64,000 bases of DNA. It comes from Xiphias gladius. Taxonomy: Eukaryota > Chordata > Actinopteri > Istiophoriformes > Xiphiidae. The stretch covers positions 17,751,501 to 17,815,500 of the forward strand of contig NC_053413.1 in the NCBI RefSeq assembly GCF_016859285.1, read 5' to 3'. Below the pieces are notes generated by a model. It made no database searches. It was not told the DNA's origin and worked only from the letters and a program-made list of their open reading frames with translations. Each line of letters begins with the position of its first letter. Position 1 is the first letter of the stretch. Shown here piece after piece: positions 27,026-39,427 of this stretch. Made by a program: the position numbers and the translations under genes.

Positions 27026-27042
27026 TGGCCACTAGATGGTAA
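27026..27042 (+). promoter_or_regulatory. CTCF-like motif
   Basis: TGGCCACTAGATGGTAA fits the left two thirds of the CTCF consensus TGGCCACCAGGGGGCGCTA. It lies in the gap between gjc2 and cyp8b1. Sequence match only. Confidence 0.35.
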
Positions 27043-29172
27043 TCAAGTATTCAGTTAACACAGACTCCTCATGAACTTTAACAATCATTTTGGAATTGTG
27101 CACAGACACGCACAGAGGTGAATGATCTGTCTTGACTGTTGACAATGACCATGTAAGAGGATAACAGTCTCGATACCAAGCTCACACAGAGTAACCTTAG
27201 CTGGGATCGTTTAAGGACCTTTAAAGTTACGTTATTTCATTTCGTGCATCTGATTATAACAGCTGAGGAGTGTAGCATATAGAGAAATACTGGAAAAAGT
27301 TAATACTTTACAATTCATTTTAATGGTATCGTAATTTGCCATAGTGCAGTGTAAAATGGCACAGAAACTTTCAGTGGAAAACCAACCAGCTACAGCCACA
27401 ACTAGAAATCCTTACAATTCACATGTAGGCCACAGCAATCCGGGAACGGTCATATACGCTGGAGTCTCATTGTTTCAGGCTTTGGGGGCTGCTTTCCTGT
27501 TAAGCCACTCGCACCCTTGTGTCATTGAAATAGTTTATTTTTCTTTAAATTGTAAATTGTAAGTGTAAATTGTACTTAATATGTTTTTTCTTTTCTTTTA
27601 CTTCATAGAAGCAGTCCCATTCAAATTAACAGGACAAAAACCGATGGCTTGTTTTAGTTTTAAACAAAGTCAACTTTCCTTTCAAGAATAAAATACAACA
27701 CACCAACTCTATGTGAGCCCATGATCAGATGCATTAAACTAAACCTCTCAGCACAGTGCAAATCCCTACATGGGGTCTCTTTAACTGCTCTCTCCTATGA
27801 CTATGGAAAATGCATAGATTATGTTTAAGCAAAAAATGTAGCAAGCAAACCCACTTATTTTCTGCCACTTCACTTCAAGTTGTATGAATTTTTATATATC
27901 CAGCTGAATTCAAATTCTGGTAAAAATTAAAGTGGTCATTTATGCGTATAAAGCCAACAATTGCATGCTGTGAGAGACTTCATCTAAGTCCACAGCGCTA
28001 CAGTGGAAAAAGGACAATGAAAGGCTGCACCTACCTGTCCATGTGAATAAACCAGTAGCTCATTCTATGCTTTATGGTAGAGCATCCTGGGCGGGAATCC
28101 AGAGGCATCGTTTCACTGCTCAGGCTCAGAGGATGGATAAGAGAGACAATGGGTCATTTTTCTTCAAAACCCCCTCACCACCAAGTACAGGCAGGACACT
28201 CAGGAGACCAGCATCCTGCCAAAGGCCCCATTGTTCCCCAGGCCGTCCGCCTCCATTGCCATGACCACCAACTGTTTCAAATGTTTAATCCAGGATCACT
28301 CCTACTACTACCCCATTGATTCACCCAGAAATTAACAGTGACATAGCTCAAGACCTCCATATCCCTGCTTTTCCTAATTTAGCTGTGTGTGCTAAAGGGT
28401 GTGTTCGCGCATGATACGTGAGATAACTTTTTTCTCACATAATTTGTTTAGGAGTTTACTCGACCTCCCCAGGGTGTCTGGATGTTCAAAATATTGTATT
28501 AAGTGCTTAAAAATTTCTTCTGTTACGATTTGAAGACTTTTCTTTGCAAAGGTTATTTTCAAGGCCAAGGAAGGTTGCATAAGGCCTCTACTACACCTGG
28601 ATGCAAAAGGGTGTTTGCTGTTTTTTTTGGCAAGTAATGGAAATATGGCATGACAACTCCCTTTGCTGATGTGTCATCCCATGCAAAAAACGTGATGATC
28701 ACAAAATGACTGACGGTTTTTTTTTGGCGCTGTGTTTGACCTCTCCTTGTATTGGAAATGTAGTACAGTATGGAATTGAAGTTGAACTTACAAGCAGAGA
28801 AAGTAGCAGCTTGTACTGTATGATAGTAACTTAAATGTATTCTAAGATAATTCTGAAAAATCTGGTCAGTTTTCAAATGCCTGTATATCTGCACCAAACC
28901 AGCTGAAAAACCGAATCAATGAGTACCCGGAAATTACATAGAACCAGCTTTATCTAAAGTATTTGGAAAATGGCCTTTGCCAAAGAGACTCTTGTGCTAA
29001 TAATAAAGGAAAGAAAAACTGAATTTGAGATTTTCAGGCAGAGCTTACTCATACTTAATAATTACTAAAATCGTGCATTTAGTGTGAGATAAATAATATT
29101 GAGGTGTAAAACTACTGCTAAAACTAAATCAACACATACTTCACATGCTCCACAAAAAATGCAATTTTTTTT

Positions 29173-29232
29173 ACCGATCAGCCGAAACATTAAAACCAGT
29201 TACTGGTTTTAATGTTGTGGCTGAATGGTGTA
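29173..29232. mobile_element. Tc1-like TIR-only hairpin
   Basis: Two inverted arms, ACCGATCAGCCGAAACATTA and its mirror ending GGCTGAATGGTGTA, meet almost directly around a short AACCAG/TTA/CTGGTT centre, so the element is a near-perfect 60-bp hairpin. The arm matches the terminal repeat of a fish Tc1/mariner family whose ends read GATCAGCCATAACATTAAAA. The whole transposase interior is missing. A second, more decayed copy is at 49028-49091. Confidence 0.65.
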
Positions 29233-29249
29233 TATATACAGTATACACT

Positions 29250-29671
29250 GGAAAGAAGAAACTAAAAGCCAAAGTACATTGGAATGTTATCTGTCCCTCT
29301 ATAGAGATTTGGAATCGGCAGAGAATCTCTCTGCTGTCAGAGTTAGAAAGCAGAGGCAGATCCTGACCAAGTATAGGCTCATGGACCACAAACTGGCAAT
29401 TGAAGAAGGAAAACAAAACAAAAATCATGGCAGAAAAAACAGAACATGTGTTCACTCTTCGACAGCTGCAGTTGAGACAGAGACGCACTTCATTCAAATA
29501 TGTAGATCATTCAATGAAATAAGGAACATTTCCTTTAACCAAGTCAGTTCTGTATTTCCAAATTTCAGTGAGCTAGATCACATCTCAAAATTAAAAATAC
29601 TCCAAGAAGGAGACAGGGCATATCTTGCTGCCTAATATACAGTATATCAGCATGCCACAACCTGAGGGACA

Positions 29672-29680
<9 letters not shown>
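29250..29680 (+). mobile_element. Non-LTR (LINE-like) retroelement fragment, C-terminal end
   Basis: A plus-strand open stretch of about 130 residues carries KYRLMDHKLAIEEGKQ, the blocks TETHFIQIC and FNEIRNI, and EGDRAYLAA. This order resembles the zinc-binding tail that follows the reverse transcriptase in high-copy fish retroelements (typical form YRLSDHSLAIE...ETELHFLLHC). Only this tail is present; no reverse transcriptase was seen upstream. It is a dead fragment. The assignment to the non-LTR class is from memory and not certain. Confidence 0.45.

Positions 29681-29712
<32 letters not shown>
29679..29712. repeat. (TA)n microsatellite
   Basis: About 16 TA units directly behind the retroelement fragment, a usual place for simple repeats at retroelement 3' ends. 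Confidence 0.95.
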
Positions 29713-29718
<6 letters not shown>

Positions 29719-31116
29719 CACAACTGTCAAAGTCTACATTAAGAGATGCCTTCATGAATGAGATGCCTTCATGAATGTAAATACAGAGGGTTTACCACAG
29801 GATGCACACCACTAGTAACACTCTAGAAAAGAAAGGCCACATTAGACTTTACCAGAAAATATTTTAAAAAGCCTGCACAGTTCTTGAACAAGAATCTGTG
29901 GACAGATGATCAAAGATTTTCTTTTACCACAATGATCGGAAGAGAAGAGTATGGAACTGAAAATGAACTGAAAATGATGGTTACCATGTGTAACATGTTG
30001 ACATTCAACATGTTTCAATTCACAAATGTTAATTTGTGAATGATTCAAGCTGCTATGGGGGTGGAAATTTCGAAATTTGTAACCAACATTTTCTTCTCTT
30101 TCCTCTTCTCTAATCTGTATGCCACTGCTGCCCTGGCATGGCAGATGTTGTACTTTTGCCTGCTTTTAGATAGTTAGTTAACATTTCAAATGAATATGTT
30201 TCAAATCTAAGCAAAGTTTGCAACAGAAGTGTTGAAAAAAACAACGCTCTGACACTATTTAGTATAAGTTTGAGAAAGTCTATATTGCAGGTTTGTTGTG
30301 GTGAATTATATTAAATTATACAAGGTTTTTGGTTTTTCCGGCCACTGAGTGTAATATATCAAGATTTAAAAAGTAAAAAATAATGAAAAACCTTTGTTTG
30401 AACACAAATCAAAGCAGCTGTCTGAGTAAACATTGACAGTGTGACTCATTTATCCTTGTGGGCTGTGATAGTGATTTTAAGGCATGTATTGAAATTTTTT
30501 CTCAACTGATACCAGAATGTGAAAACACTTATTAATCACCAAATTTACAAGCTGTGTAATCTCTTAAGAATATGGGGATAAACCCACAACACAGTGATTA
30601 TTTGTGATGGCTAATATATTAATCACAAATATCTGTGACAAATATGAGGCTTGGAAACCTTGATACAAAATACAGAAACTGTCTCAGAAATGGGCGTAAT
30701 TGTGTCACAAATTAACACGTTTCAAGGCATTAAACTGCATTTAAAGGTAAAATACAGCATATAATTAGAGTTTAACCCTCCAAAATTAAAGATTTTGCAA
30801 ATGGATTACGCCACCTAGGCTCATGTAAAATTGCAGAGTTGCTTCAGTAGAATGATAGTGAGCTTCTGAGTACTTTCTGGTACTAAAAAAGAATTTCAGT
30901 CACAGGTTATTGAGCAATTACTGTAAAACAATAAAGTTCATAGGTTTATCTGGTCAAGGTGAATGTGCTTTGCTTTTTACTCCACTCTCAAGAAATCAAT
31001 AGGCCCTGGCATCATGTAATATGATCTTTTGATATTTACTCAAGTAAAAGCAAAAGCAACAGTTTGGAAAAAGATCTAAGAACAGACATACATCATTTTA
31101 AGAGGCTATAAAGCAG

Positions 31117-31122
31117 TTTATT
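31117..31122 (-). terminator. Poly(A) signal of cyp8b1
   Basis: AATAAA on the minus strand, 190 bases beyond the cyp8b1 stop codon. Confidence 0.55.
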
Positions 31123-31313
31123 ATGGTTAGAAAACTAGTAGTGTATTTGTGTATAGTACACTCCTATCAAATCATATAATCGGTATGAAATTAAAACTAA
31201 AACTTCATTGTAGATTTTCATGTTTCCTAGAAACATAATCTTCAAATGAAAGCTTAAAGAGATTAGCCAGATTAGAAAATGTTTTGTCATAAATGTAAAA
31301 AGGATTGGTGGGT

Positions 31314-32849
31314 TTAAAATCTGACTCTGTATCGAAACCAAACATCTCTGTCGGGCTGCATGGATCCAAAGCCCCATCGCCTGATGTCAATTTCAGGTAT
31401 CTTCTCATCAGGATTCTGCAGCTCAAACTCAAAGTAGACCAACATGAGGAAAGCAAACTGTTTCAGCTCATTGGTGGCAAAGAAACGCCCAGGACACATG
31501 GAGACTCCAGCACCCCAGGGCATGTTGTAATACTTCACTTTCTTCCCTGCTTTATAAAAATCGGTTTTCTTGCTCCCGTCTGGATTCAGAAAACGGTCAT
31601 ACTTGAATGAATGGGGGTCAGGGTGGATCTCTGGGTCAATGTGAACAGCAGTGTAAGGAAACATCGCCATTCTGTCACCCTGGCGAATGAAGTATTCACG
31701 GCCATCAGCCATCTTGAGGGTCATATCCTGAACCACAGCTCTGGTGAGGAGGGGTGCAGCAGTGAGTCGGAGGGTCTCTTCTATGGCACTGTCCAGGATG
31801 GGTGTTCTCATCAGCATTTCACGGGTGAGGTTGACTAAAGGGCCCCCACGTCGGACTTCCTGCCCTGATTCCTTCAGAACCTTATTTACCTCTTCCCTCA
31901 CTGCTGTCATGGCTTCTGGATGTTTCATGAGGAAGAGGAGCAGCCAGAATGCAGAGGGCCCCGTGTTCCCCTGAGAGGCCCAAAGAAGCACAAACATGTA
32001 CTTGTTTATCATTGATTCCTTCATACCCATCTCCTCTTTGGTCAGCTGAATGTCCCACACCCAGCGACTAATGTTGTCCTTGGCCTTCATCTTCTGCACA
32101 GACAGGGCATTCCAGAAGAATTCCATTAGCCTCTTTGCTTCCAGCCTTTCTCCCGGGAGGAGGATCCCGTAAGCGAGATCGGGGAAGAGTTGGTCGTATT
32201 TACGGAACTTGTAAAATAAGGCTTCCGATTCAACTCTGTCTTTCTCTTTGGCTTTCTCCTCACTTTCTTCTGACTTGTGTGGCACATTGCCATACAGAGA
32301 TAAGTAGCCAGCCCTAAAAAGAATATTGTAGCTGTACATAAACAGTCCATCTTCTATCCACATGCTCTGGTTGGCAGCTGGGTCGATGTTGTACAGCATC
32401 AGGTTCTGCAAATTACTCATCATAGCTTGTGTCATTACTTCCAGGCCATCCCCCTTAAGATGCTTGTTGCTGAAAATCTGGAGAGTGTGGTGGTCATCCT
32501 TGATAGCTAAGTAACCAAACACTCTGTGCACCAGCTGCTTAGCAAATTTGTTAAAGTCTAGTTTTTCTCGACTCTCCTTAACAAATGCCCCAAACGATAG
32601 AGGATCCTGAAGGAATGTAATATAAAACCCTCCCAACTGTACTGTGAATACATCACCGTGCTTTTGCTTCATCCTCTCAAGGAATTTAAATGTGTTACCC
32701 CGAAACTCTAAGACATGACCCAGCCAAGGTATGAGGCCCTTATCCAAAGGGGGTTCTCCCGGACGCTGTTTTCGAAAAACCCCGAGAAGGTACAGCCCAC
32801 CAATCAGAGCAGCAAGGAAGCCTAGAAAAACTGGCAGCAGCAGTCCCAT
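31314..32849 (-). CDS. cyp8b1: CYP8B1-type sterol 12-alpha-hydroxylase (cytochrome P450)
   Basis: One uninterrupted coding exon of 511 residues, consistent with the intronless CYP8B1 of mammals (about 501). The start is the GCCATGG at 32849 (MGLLLPVFLGFLAALIGGLY), which begins an N-terminal ER anchor followed by a basic and proline-rich hinge (RKQRPGEPPLDKG). The I-helix reads WASQGNTGPSAFW, with Asn in place of the usual Thr as in the CYP7/CYP8 group. The K-helix ExxR is EETLR, and the haem loop is MPWGAGVSMCPGRFF with the ligand cysteine. The ending RRWGFGSMQPDRDVWFRYR is characteristic of CYP8B. The enzyme 12-alpha-hydroxylates 7-alpha-hydroxy-4-cholesten-3-one in the ER and sets the cholic acid share of bile acids. 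Teleosts can carry several CYP8B copies; which one this is cannot be told here. Neighbour higd1a is also close to CYP8B1 in human. Confidence 0.93.
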   Translation of the reverse strand: MGLLLPVFLGFLAALIGGLYLLGVFRKQRPGEPPLDKGLIPWLGHVLEFRGNTFKFLERMKQKHGDVFTVQLGGFYITFLQDPLSFGAFVKESREKLDFNKFAKQLVHRVFGYLAIKDDHHTLQIFSNKHLKGDGLEVMTQAMMSNLQNLMLYNIDPAANQSMWIEDGLFMYSYNILFRAGYLSLYGNVPHKSEESEEKAKEKDRVESEALFYKFRKYDQLFPDLAYGILLPGERLEAKRLMEFFWNALSVQKMKAKDNISRWVWDIQLTKEEMGMKESMINKYMFVLLWASQGNTGPSAFWLLLFLMKHPEAMTAVREEVNKVLKESGQEVRRGGPLVNLTREMLMRTPILDSAIEETLRLTAAPLLTRAVVQDMTLKMADGREYFIRQGDRMAMFPYTAVHIDPEIHPDPHSFKYDRFLNPDGSKKTDFYKAGKKVKYYNMPWGAGVSMCPGRFFATNELKQFAFLMLVYFEFELQNPDEKIPEIDIRRWGFGSMQPDRDVWFRYRVRF

Positions 32850-34121
32850 GGCTGATTCTCCTGACAGCCACACAGAGTATTGAAAGTAAGATAGACAACC
32901 TGCTTAAATAAGAGACTTTTGCTCCACCCTTTGTGTGGGATCAGTTTCAGGTTTCCAGGAAGTGCATAATAAAACAGTAAAAAAAAAAAAAAGGGATCAG
33001 TGAAGTTCAAAATAATGAACCACTGTATTTATACATTTTCCACATCATTTAGACACAGTCACCCACCCCTGCAAACACCCAACAGTCAGCATATGTTAAA
33101 ATGGTCAAGAGTTGTTGTGCAGTCATTCACACAAACAGATTCAGGATCGGGTCCGGGCATATGTTTTTGCTGACTGCCCAATGTTCACAAGAAGAGAAAA
33201 AACATAAACCAAAATACACCTTTGTTAATAATTTTCAGTCTGTTTGCTCCTTAAATAATTTAATTGTTACAAACACCTTTTGCAAGTTACCAATGTCATG
33301 AGTAATGTTGGAGGTACTGCCCACAGTCTGTGATTGGGCAGTAGGATAAAAAATGTAGTAAAAAATTTAAAATGCTACTTGGAAATATGAGGCTTTCTTT
33401 ACTTATGTGTTGTTTTCTCGCATATTGTTTCTAAGGTAGTGAAATAATATCACAGATTAATTTCACTAACAAATATCCAGATTAAGTGATTTTAAATGGA
33501 TTACACTAAAACCCTTGTTGAAGCTTTATAGGCAGCACATTGTATAACCCTGACCTGTATTACTGCTGAGTAGAGTTGTTTAAATGTGGCAACACATTAT
33601 TTATTGTACCTGCGTAGTAAACCTTACTAAGGAAGGTCCAAGACAGGGGTCACTGAGCACTTACAATTTAGAGCAAGCACAGAGGTATGCAATATGTCAC
33701 AGTTCAAGGAAGGGCATCTGAGAAAAAGCACTGATCTTATATACCTTTTATGCACATGTCCTAAAACCTCTGCTGTATTGATTGAAAGATTAAATATTTG
33801 TGCCAAAATTGAGAAACAGAGGTTAGCAAGGATAAAACCTGCCCTGTCTGATATAAAGGTTACACAAAGAGATGTGTTTTCTAACATTATGATGACCACG
33901 TGACAGAACATAAATGTGGAGTATTATGAGGCAACGGCATCTTTGCGTCTTTCTCCTTCTGCTCCACATTGTTAAGCTAAATTAAATTAACTTTCGTTGC
34001 CATTACAACAAACTGTTCATTGTACAGACAGACAGACACACTGATCTGGCTGGAGATTGTCTCATTTCCAAAGTCTACACTGCATATTTATCTGCTTTCT
34101 CTGTGTTGGTCCCTTGACATG

Positions 34122-34137
34122 TAGCACCACCTACTGG
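34122..34137 (-). promoter_or_regulatory. CTCF-like motif
   Basis: The minus strand reads CCAGTAGGTGGTGCTA, agreeing with the CTCF consensus CCACCAGGGGGCGCTA at most of the informative positions. It is the best of the CTCF-like sites in the window, placed between the divergent cyp8b1 and higd1a. Confidence 0.4.
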
Positions 34138-34567
34138 TTTATGTACCTTAATGGAAAACGACTGTAAAAACAAGCAGCTGCAGCGTGTTCACTGTTAAAC
34201 CTACAACCAGTTAGCAAGTTTTGATTGTACAAGGTTTATTGAATTGAGCAGCAAATGGGGGGTAACACAATACATACATGCAAAGAACATCTGCAACAAT
34301 AAAACATTTTTAAAAATCTGTGGATGAAAAGCTTGAGCAAAGTATGGATATGATCTGACAGTTTATACGAAGAGGTATGCCTGTCTGAAAATATGGCAGA
34401 CTTTTATTTTACTTTATATATTTTAACTTTTATAACTTTTCATTGGTGGTAGTTGTGGGTTGCCCCCTAGCAGGGACAAACTCGTTTTTTCTGCTGAAGC
34501 AGTGAAGCTGCCACCAAATACACCAGTTTCTAATAGTAACTAGGCCTATTGTACATAAACTCTGAAG

Positions 34568-34577
34568 CACACACGCA

Positions 34578-34614
<37 letters not shown>
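34568..34614. repeat. (CA)n microsatellite
   Basis: About 22 CA units with a few CG interruptions at the left. Confidence 0.96.
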
Positions 34615-34615
<1 letters not shown>

Positions 34616-35714
34616 AATTCATATGCAAATATAAATATGTGCGACTAAATTGATATTACTGTGAATTAAATGATTGATTTTGATATCGATGAATTTACTG
34701 ATACCTTTTACTTAGGAGTCTACATTGGCACTTTACAGCCAGTTGTAAACTGAACAGTTACCATGTCACCTGACTAGTGATTCACAAATTCACCACTGGG
34801 TGGAGATGTTTTTTTTTTTATATACGACACCACTGCATCGCTTAGGCCTTTTCGACCGGGTCAGTTGCCTTTAAAAGAGTTCTTTGAATTTCAGTATTAA
34901 TACGTTAAAAAATATTAGTAGTAAAAATGAATATTAGGTAATAACAAAAATTTACCAGACCAGAGGGTTCTGTATAAGGGGTCACACCGCAGGTTCATTA
35001 GGTCTCCAAGGCTGTTTTGATGCCCACTCTCAAAAGCGCTCACAAAAACGCGGCAAGTTGCTGTCGTCAAGAAACAAATCTTTAAATTAGTTTTAAGCCG
35101 GCCACACTTGCTTTCACTTGGGAACATCACATCAGGCTTAGGTAAGATTATTTGCAGTACAGCTGAAATACAACTGATCACGCGTAAGTTCTACAGTAAC
35201 GAGCCGAACAAATATTTTTATGACAACAAAACCCTCTTACTGTATGTGACGTGGTAGTTTAGGTTAACTATTTAAAGGCAGGGTTACATGTTGTTTCGAG
35301 AAGTACAAGTTCCTTCATTAAAATTGCACACATGGGGGAGATGCTCCAAATGCGCAAGATCTGATCATGTGCTGTTTTTTTTTGCTTGTAAACAAAAATG
35401 TGTCAATATAGACACAGACTGTTGCTGTCATAAATGTCCATACTGTTAATGATGGTACCGGGGTTTTACATTTAATGCTACTATGCCCTGATCGATTATT
35501 CCTGTGATTCCCTTATAATACTAATAACATACCATAATGATATTGTGGTATGTTATCATTTATCCAATACAGTATATTATTATTACAGTAATAAAAATTT
35601 AAAAAAAAGCATGTACTAAAAGAATTAGATGTCGTTGCCAAATGTATTACACAAAGTCATTACAAAATGGGGCGTAAACCTAGAAATCGATTCGGATTAT
35701 TTTTAAAAGTACTG

Positions 35715-35715
<1 letters not shown>

Positions 35716-35782
<67 letters not shown>
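35716..35782. repeat. (AT)n microsatellite
   Basis: About 33 uninterrupted AT units, about 1.1 kb upstream of the higd1a first exon. Confidence 0.97.
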
Positions 35783-35784
<2 letters not shown>

Positions 35785-36756
35785 CTGTTCTGAATCGGAT
35801 CCAGCACGTTACAGAAACGTGCAGCCACGAGCCCCCATGACATAGCCCACTCTTATATCACCCCAGAGATCAACACGTGAAGCAGGACCGTTCACCTCCG
35901 CCTACTTCCGCCTTCGTTTAAATAACGGTAAGTCATATTGTGACCTTTTACAGTAAGATGATGAAACACTGAGGCTGGGAAAAGCGCAGGGAGAGAACAT
36001 ACACAAGGGTAAATCAAGGAGATCTTAGTATAAGAGAAAGAGAGAATTTAATTTCATGAGAACATCTGGGTTGCTTTAAGAGTTGTTAGTTTCCTTACTT
36101 TCAAGGACAGTAAAAGTAAAACTTTATTTAGTGCTTAAATTGTAACACAATGACATGAAAAATCAGCCGACAGGATGAATAAGGCATTTTTAGTTTCGTT
36201 GCGAAACAAGACCACACGCTCATCGAGCCGGGAGTAGTATCTCACAGTCGTTTCGACATCTTTGATTTTACCGGGGGATTGCACTACTGATGCTGCGTTC
36301 AACGCTGCTCGGATTTACTACAAACATCAAATTGTTGCGCCGTAATGATAACAGCGAACACGCTATACTGCATTGAGTAGGGTATGATTACTTATGTAAC
36401 TTTAACCAGCTTGAATAATGCATAGCCCTCCATCACCACTGCCAGCTCTTAGCTTTTGTATCAGCCTACTGAAAACTTCTGACAGAGCTAAGAAATCATG
36501 CAACAAACACATCAGACACAGAGCACCCTAAGTCCTTGCTTCTATGTAGAAGGACGCGGCCCTGGTCACAAGTTTTATTCATCTTTTTATTTTATTTAAT
36601 AATTTGAGGAGCCTGTCAGCCGGCAAGGGTTTCACGTAAATTTCTATGGAAAGCTCATTTGATAAACCCCAATCTCTAAAATTCGCTCATTCAAAACAAC
36701 AGCATTTCCGAGGCGCCTCATTTATTTACCATTTTCTCCGATGGGTGAACGCAACA

Positions 36757-36920
36757 CACGCGTGATAAACTTCCGACGTCGGACCTACGTAAGGTGGTAG
36801 TTACATTACGAAACCGGCTCGTTACTTCCGCCAGACTGTACAAGCGATCGGTAACTGCGAAGACTCATCAAACCTTTCCGGATAATTTCTTCACGAGAGA
36901 TTCAAACACTCCTTAGACAG
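36757..36920 (+). promoter_or_regulatory. higd1a core promoter and non-coding exon 1
   Basis: A clean donor (CCTTAGACAG|GTAGGA, GT at 36921) ends a likely non-coding first exon at 36920. About 100-160 bases upstream are CACGCGTGA (36757-36765), a palindromic RCGTG hypoxia-response core, and TTACTTCCG, an ETS-type site, in a CpG-containing block. HIGD1A is a known HIF-1 target, so an HRE here would make sense, but RCGTG is short and the match is not proof. Confidence 0.4.
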
Positions 36921-37430
36921 GTAGGAATCAATTCCGACCTACTCTGGCGTAATGGAGGTTTGATCAGTTGTTAAAACCGCAAAAAAAATCCTCGTTCTGG
37001 ATTGTTTTATTTCTGCTCAATTCTCTGTAATAACCCACTTCAAATGACTCTATTTAAAATATATATATATATATAACATAATTGCACAATGGTCGATGTG
37101 TCTTACGATATGCAGGATATGCAGCGTTATTCAGGCCTATAAAATGATCTGTCTCCCCTCTGCCCTTCATGCGTAACCTCTCAGCAGTTAATGTGGTATT
37201 TAAATTAGCTCTGAACAACGAGTTACAAAACAGTTTGAAGTAGGAATTTTAACAGTATTCAAGTAGTATCTAGTAGGCTAATACCTAAAGTTTATCTCCG
37301 GCTGTGATTTAGGTTTACAGTGTGGATTCAATCCCAGCTACATCCCACCTGAATGTGCTAGCACGCTATGTCTTGGGAAGAGCATCCAATTTTAAACTAA
37401 TGCCAAACTTTCTTTTCCTTTTTAGTCGGG

Positions 37431-38208
<778 letters not shown>

Positions 38209-38866
38209 ACACGGCCTCTTAGACTGTAATTTATGTCCCTTAATATTACCTCATATTAAGGTGTATAGAGTGTTTATTTTTACAGATGTGTCTTAATTTT
38301 TGTAGCACACATCCTTTTAGCAACTCACCTCTACTGTAAATAGCGATAACTTATTGATTGGACTTGCTATCACCTCTGTATTGAGAAGGAGGTGTGTTGA
38401 TCTCAGCTGGTTTAATACTGGTTAAACTCTTTGTTTTGCGGTTATAAATCCCGCTGGTTTGATATCTGTGTGGACAGATGACATTGCTGAATACAGAGTT
38501 TTGTTGCCTCCTACCTGAATGGTGAGTGAGTGAAATATCAAAAACTAGAAAATGTATATATAATTTGAAACAGTGTGGTTAGGCTAGGTCTAGACTTAAA
38601 GACAACCACCAGTGGCAGGTCGCCTGACCATTTTTTCCCTTTGTCATTATTTTATTGTCTCATACCAGCTATATTCTTTTATGTACTAATTTAGGGATGT
38701 TTTGCCAAATTAAAATGCTTGCACCTTATCCCACTTTGCAAAGAAAATTTGCATTTTGGGCATCTTGAGGAAGGCTTTGACAACATTTGGTTTACAGACA
38801 ATGCCTAAACTCTCAGATTATCTAAACAACTAGAACAGAGGTTTTTGACTCAAAATTGTATGATAC

Positions 38867-38872
38867 AATAAA
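38867..38872 (+). terminator. Poly(A) signal of higd1a
   Basis: AATAAA, overlapped by a second ATAAAA, 659 bases after the higd1a stop. It is the first canonical signal downstream. Confidence 0.5.
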
Positions 38873-39427
38873 TAAAATTTTAAAATAATGACATGGAAAT
38901 TGTAAAAGGAAAAAAAGGTAAGACATTTTACTGAGCCAACATTTTACTGAGCCAAAACAATAAATGTCTCTTGTAAAATTAAAATAGGGGATTTTAATTC
39001 AGTAGGCTTTATACAGATGGATTGTAAGGGCCACTTCTTTTTTCAAGTTTTTATCACATTGTGATACACAGGGGTCCAGCTTCACAAGCCCCCACGATAC
39101 ATAGTGTATAAACCCACACCTACACCCACAGACTGTGCAATAACCTCTAAAATATCATCATATATCCTACCTTCTGATATGCTTAAATAGATGCCTCGCT
39201 AAGTTATAAATAAAATTGAGTTTTGATTGTTGTGTGCAAATACAGAACATGTTATTTTGGAATGTTTGTTCCTTTTTTTTTTTTTTTCCTCTGGAAATAA
39301 ATATGATCAGTCTCGTAAATCTGATATTTTGTAGTGTGTACCTTTTAGGAACCTCTCCAAGTTGTACTGAAAATGTGTTTTGACTGTTCTGATTAGTCTT
39401 TTGTACCATGCCGTATACAATTGTACA

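Larger units (their letters stand above)
19185..31313. other. Twelve-kilobase gene-poor region between gjc2 and cyp8b1
   Basis: No further gene is supported. Open frames are short, unspliceable and without domains. It contains a hAT-like MITE (19436-19790), a possible gjc2 leader exon (20389-20560), a repeat with telomere-like hexamers (22150-22400), a CTCF-like site (27026-27042), a Tc1 TIR hairpin (29173-29232), a retroelement fragment (29250-29680), an AT microsatellite, and the cyp8b1 3' UTR at the right end (minus-strand AATAAA at 31117-31122). The stretches 22500-27000, 27050-29150 and 29800-31000 hold nothing I can identify. Confidence 0.6.
32850..37430. other. cyp8b1-higd1a divergent interval
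   Basis: The left end is the cyp8b1 promoter, with a TATA-like TATTTAA (minus strand, 32904-32910) about 55 bases upstream of the ATG and CAAAGGGTGG further upstream, which could be half of a nuclear-receptor (HNF4-type) site. The right end is the higd1a promoter and its first, non-coding exon. Between them lie a CTCF-like site (34122-34137), a CA tract and an AT tract. In human the chemokine receptor ACKR2 sits in this interval; no seven-transmembrane frame was found here. Confidence 0.55.

Noticed and set aside
33694-33903. Possible small gene between cyp8b1 and higd1a
   Set aside because: Both strands have frames here of similar length with no domain or splice sites; most likely chance.
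35716-35782. AT palindrome as a replication origin or cruciform element
   Set aside because: Plain AT dinucleotide microsatellite; nothing beyond composition supports an origin.
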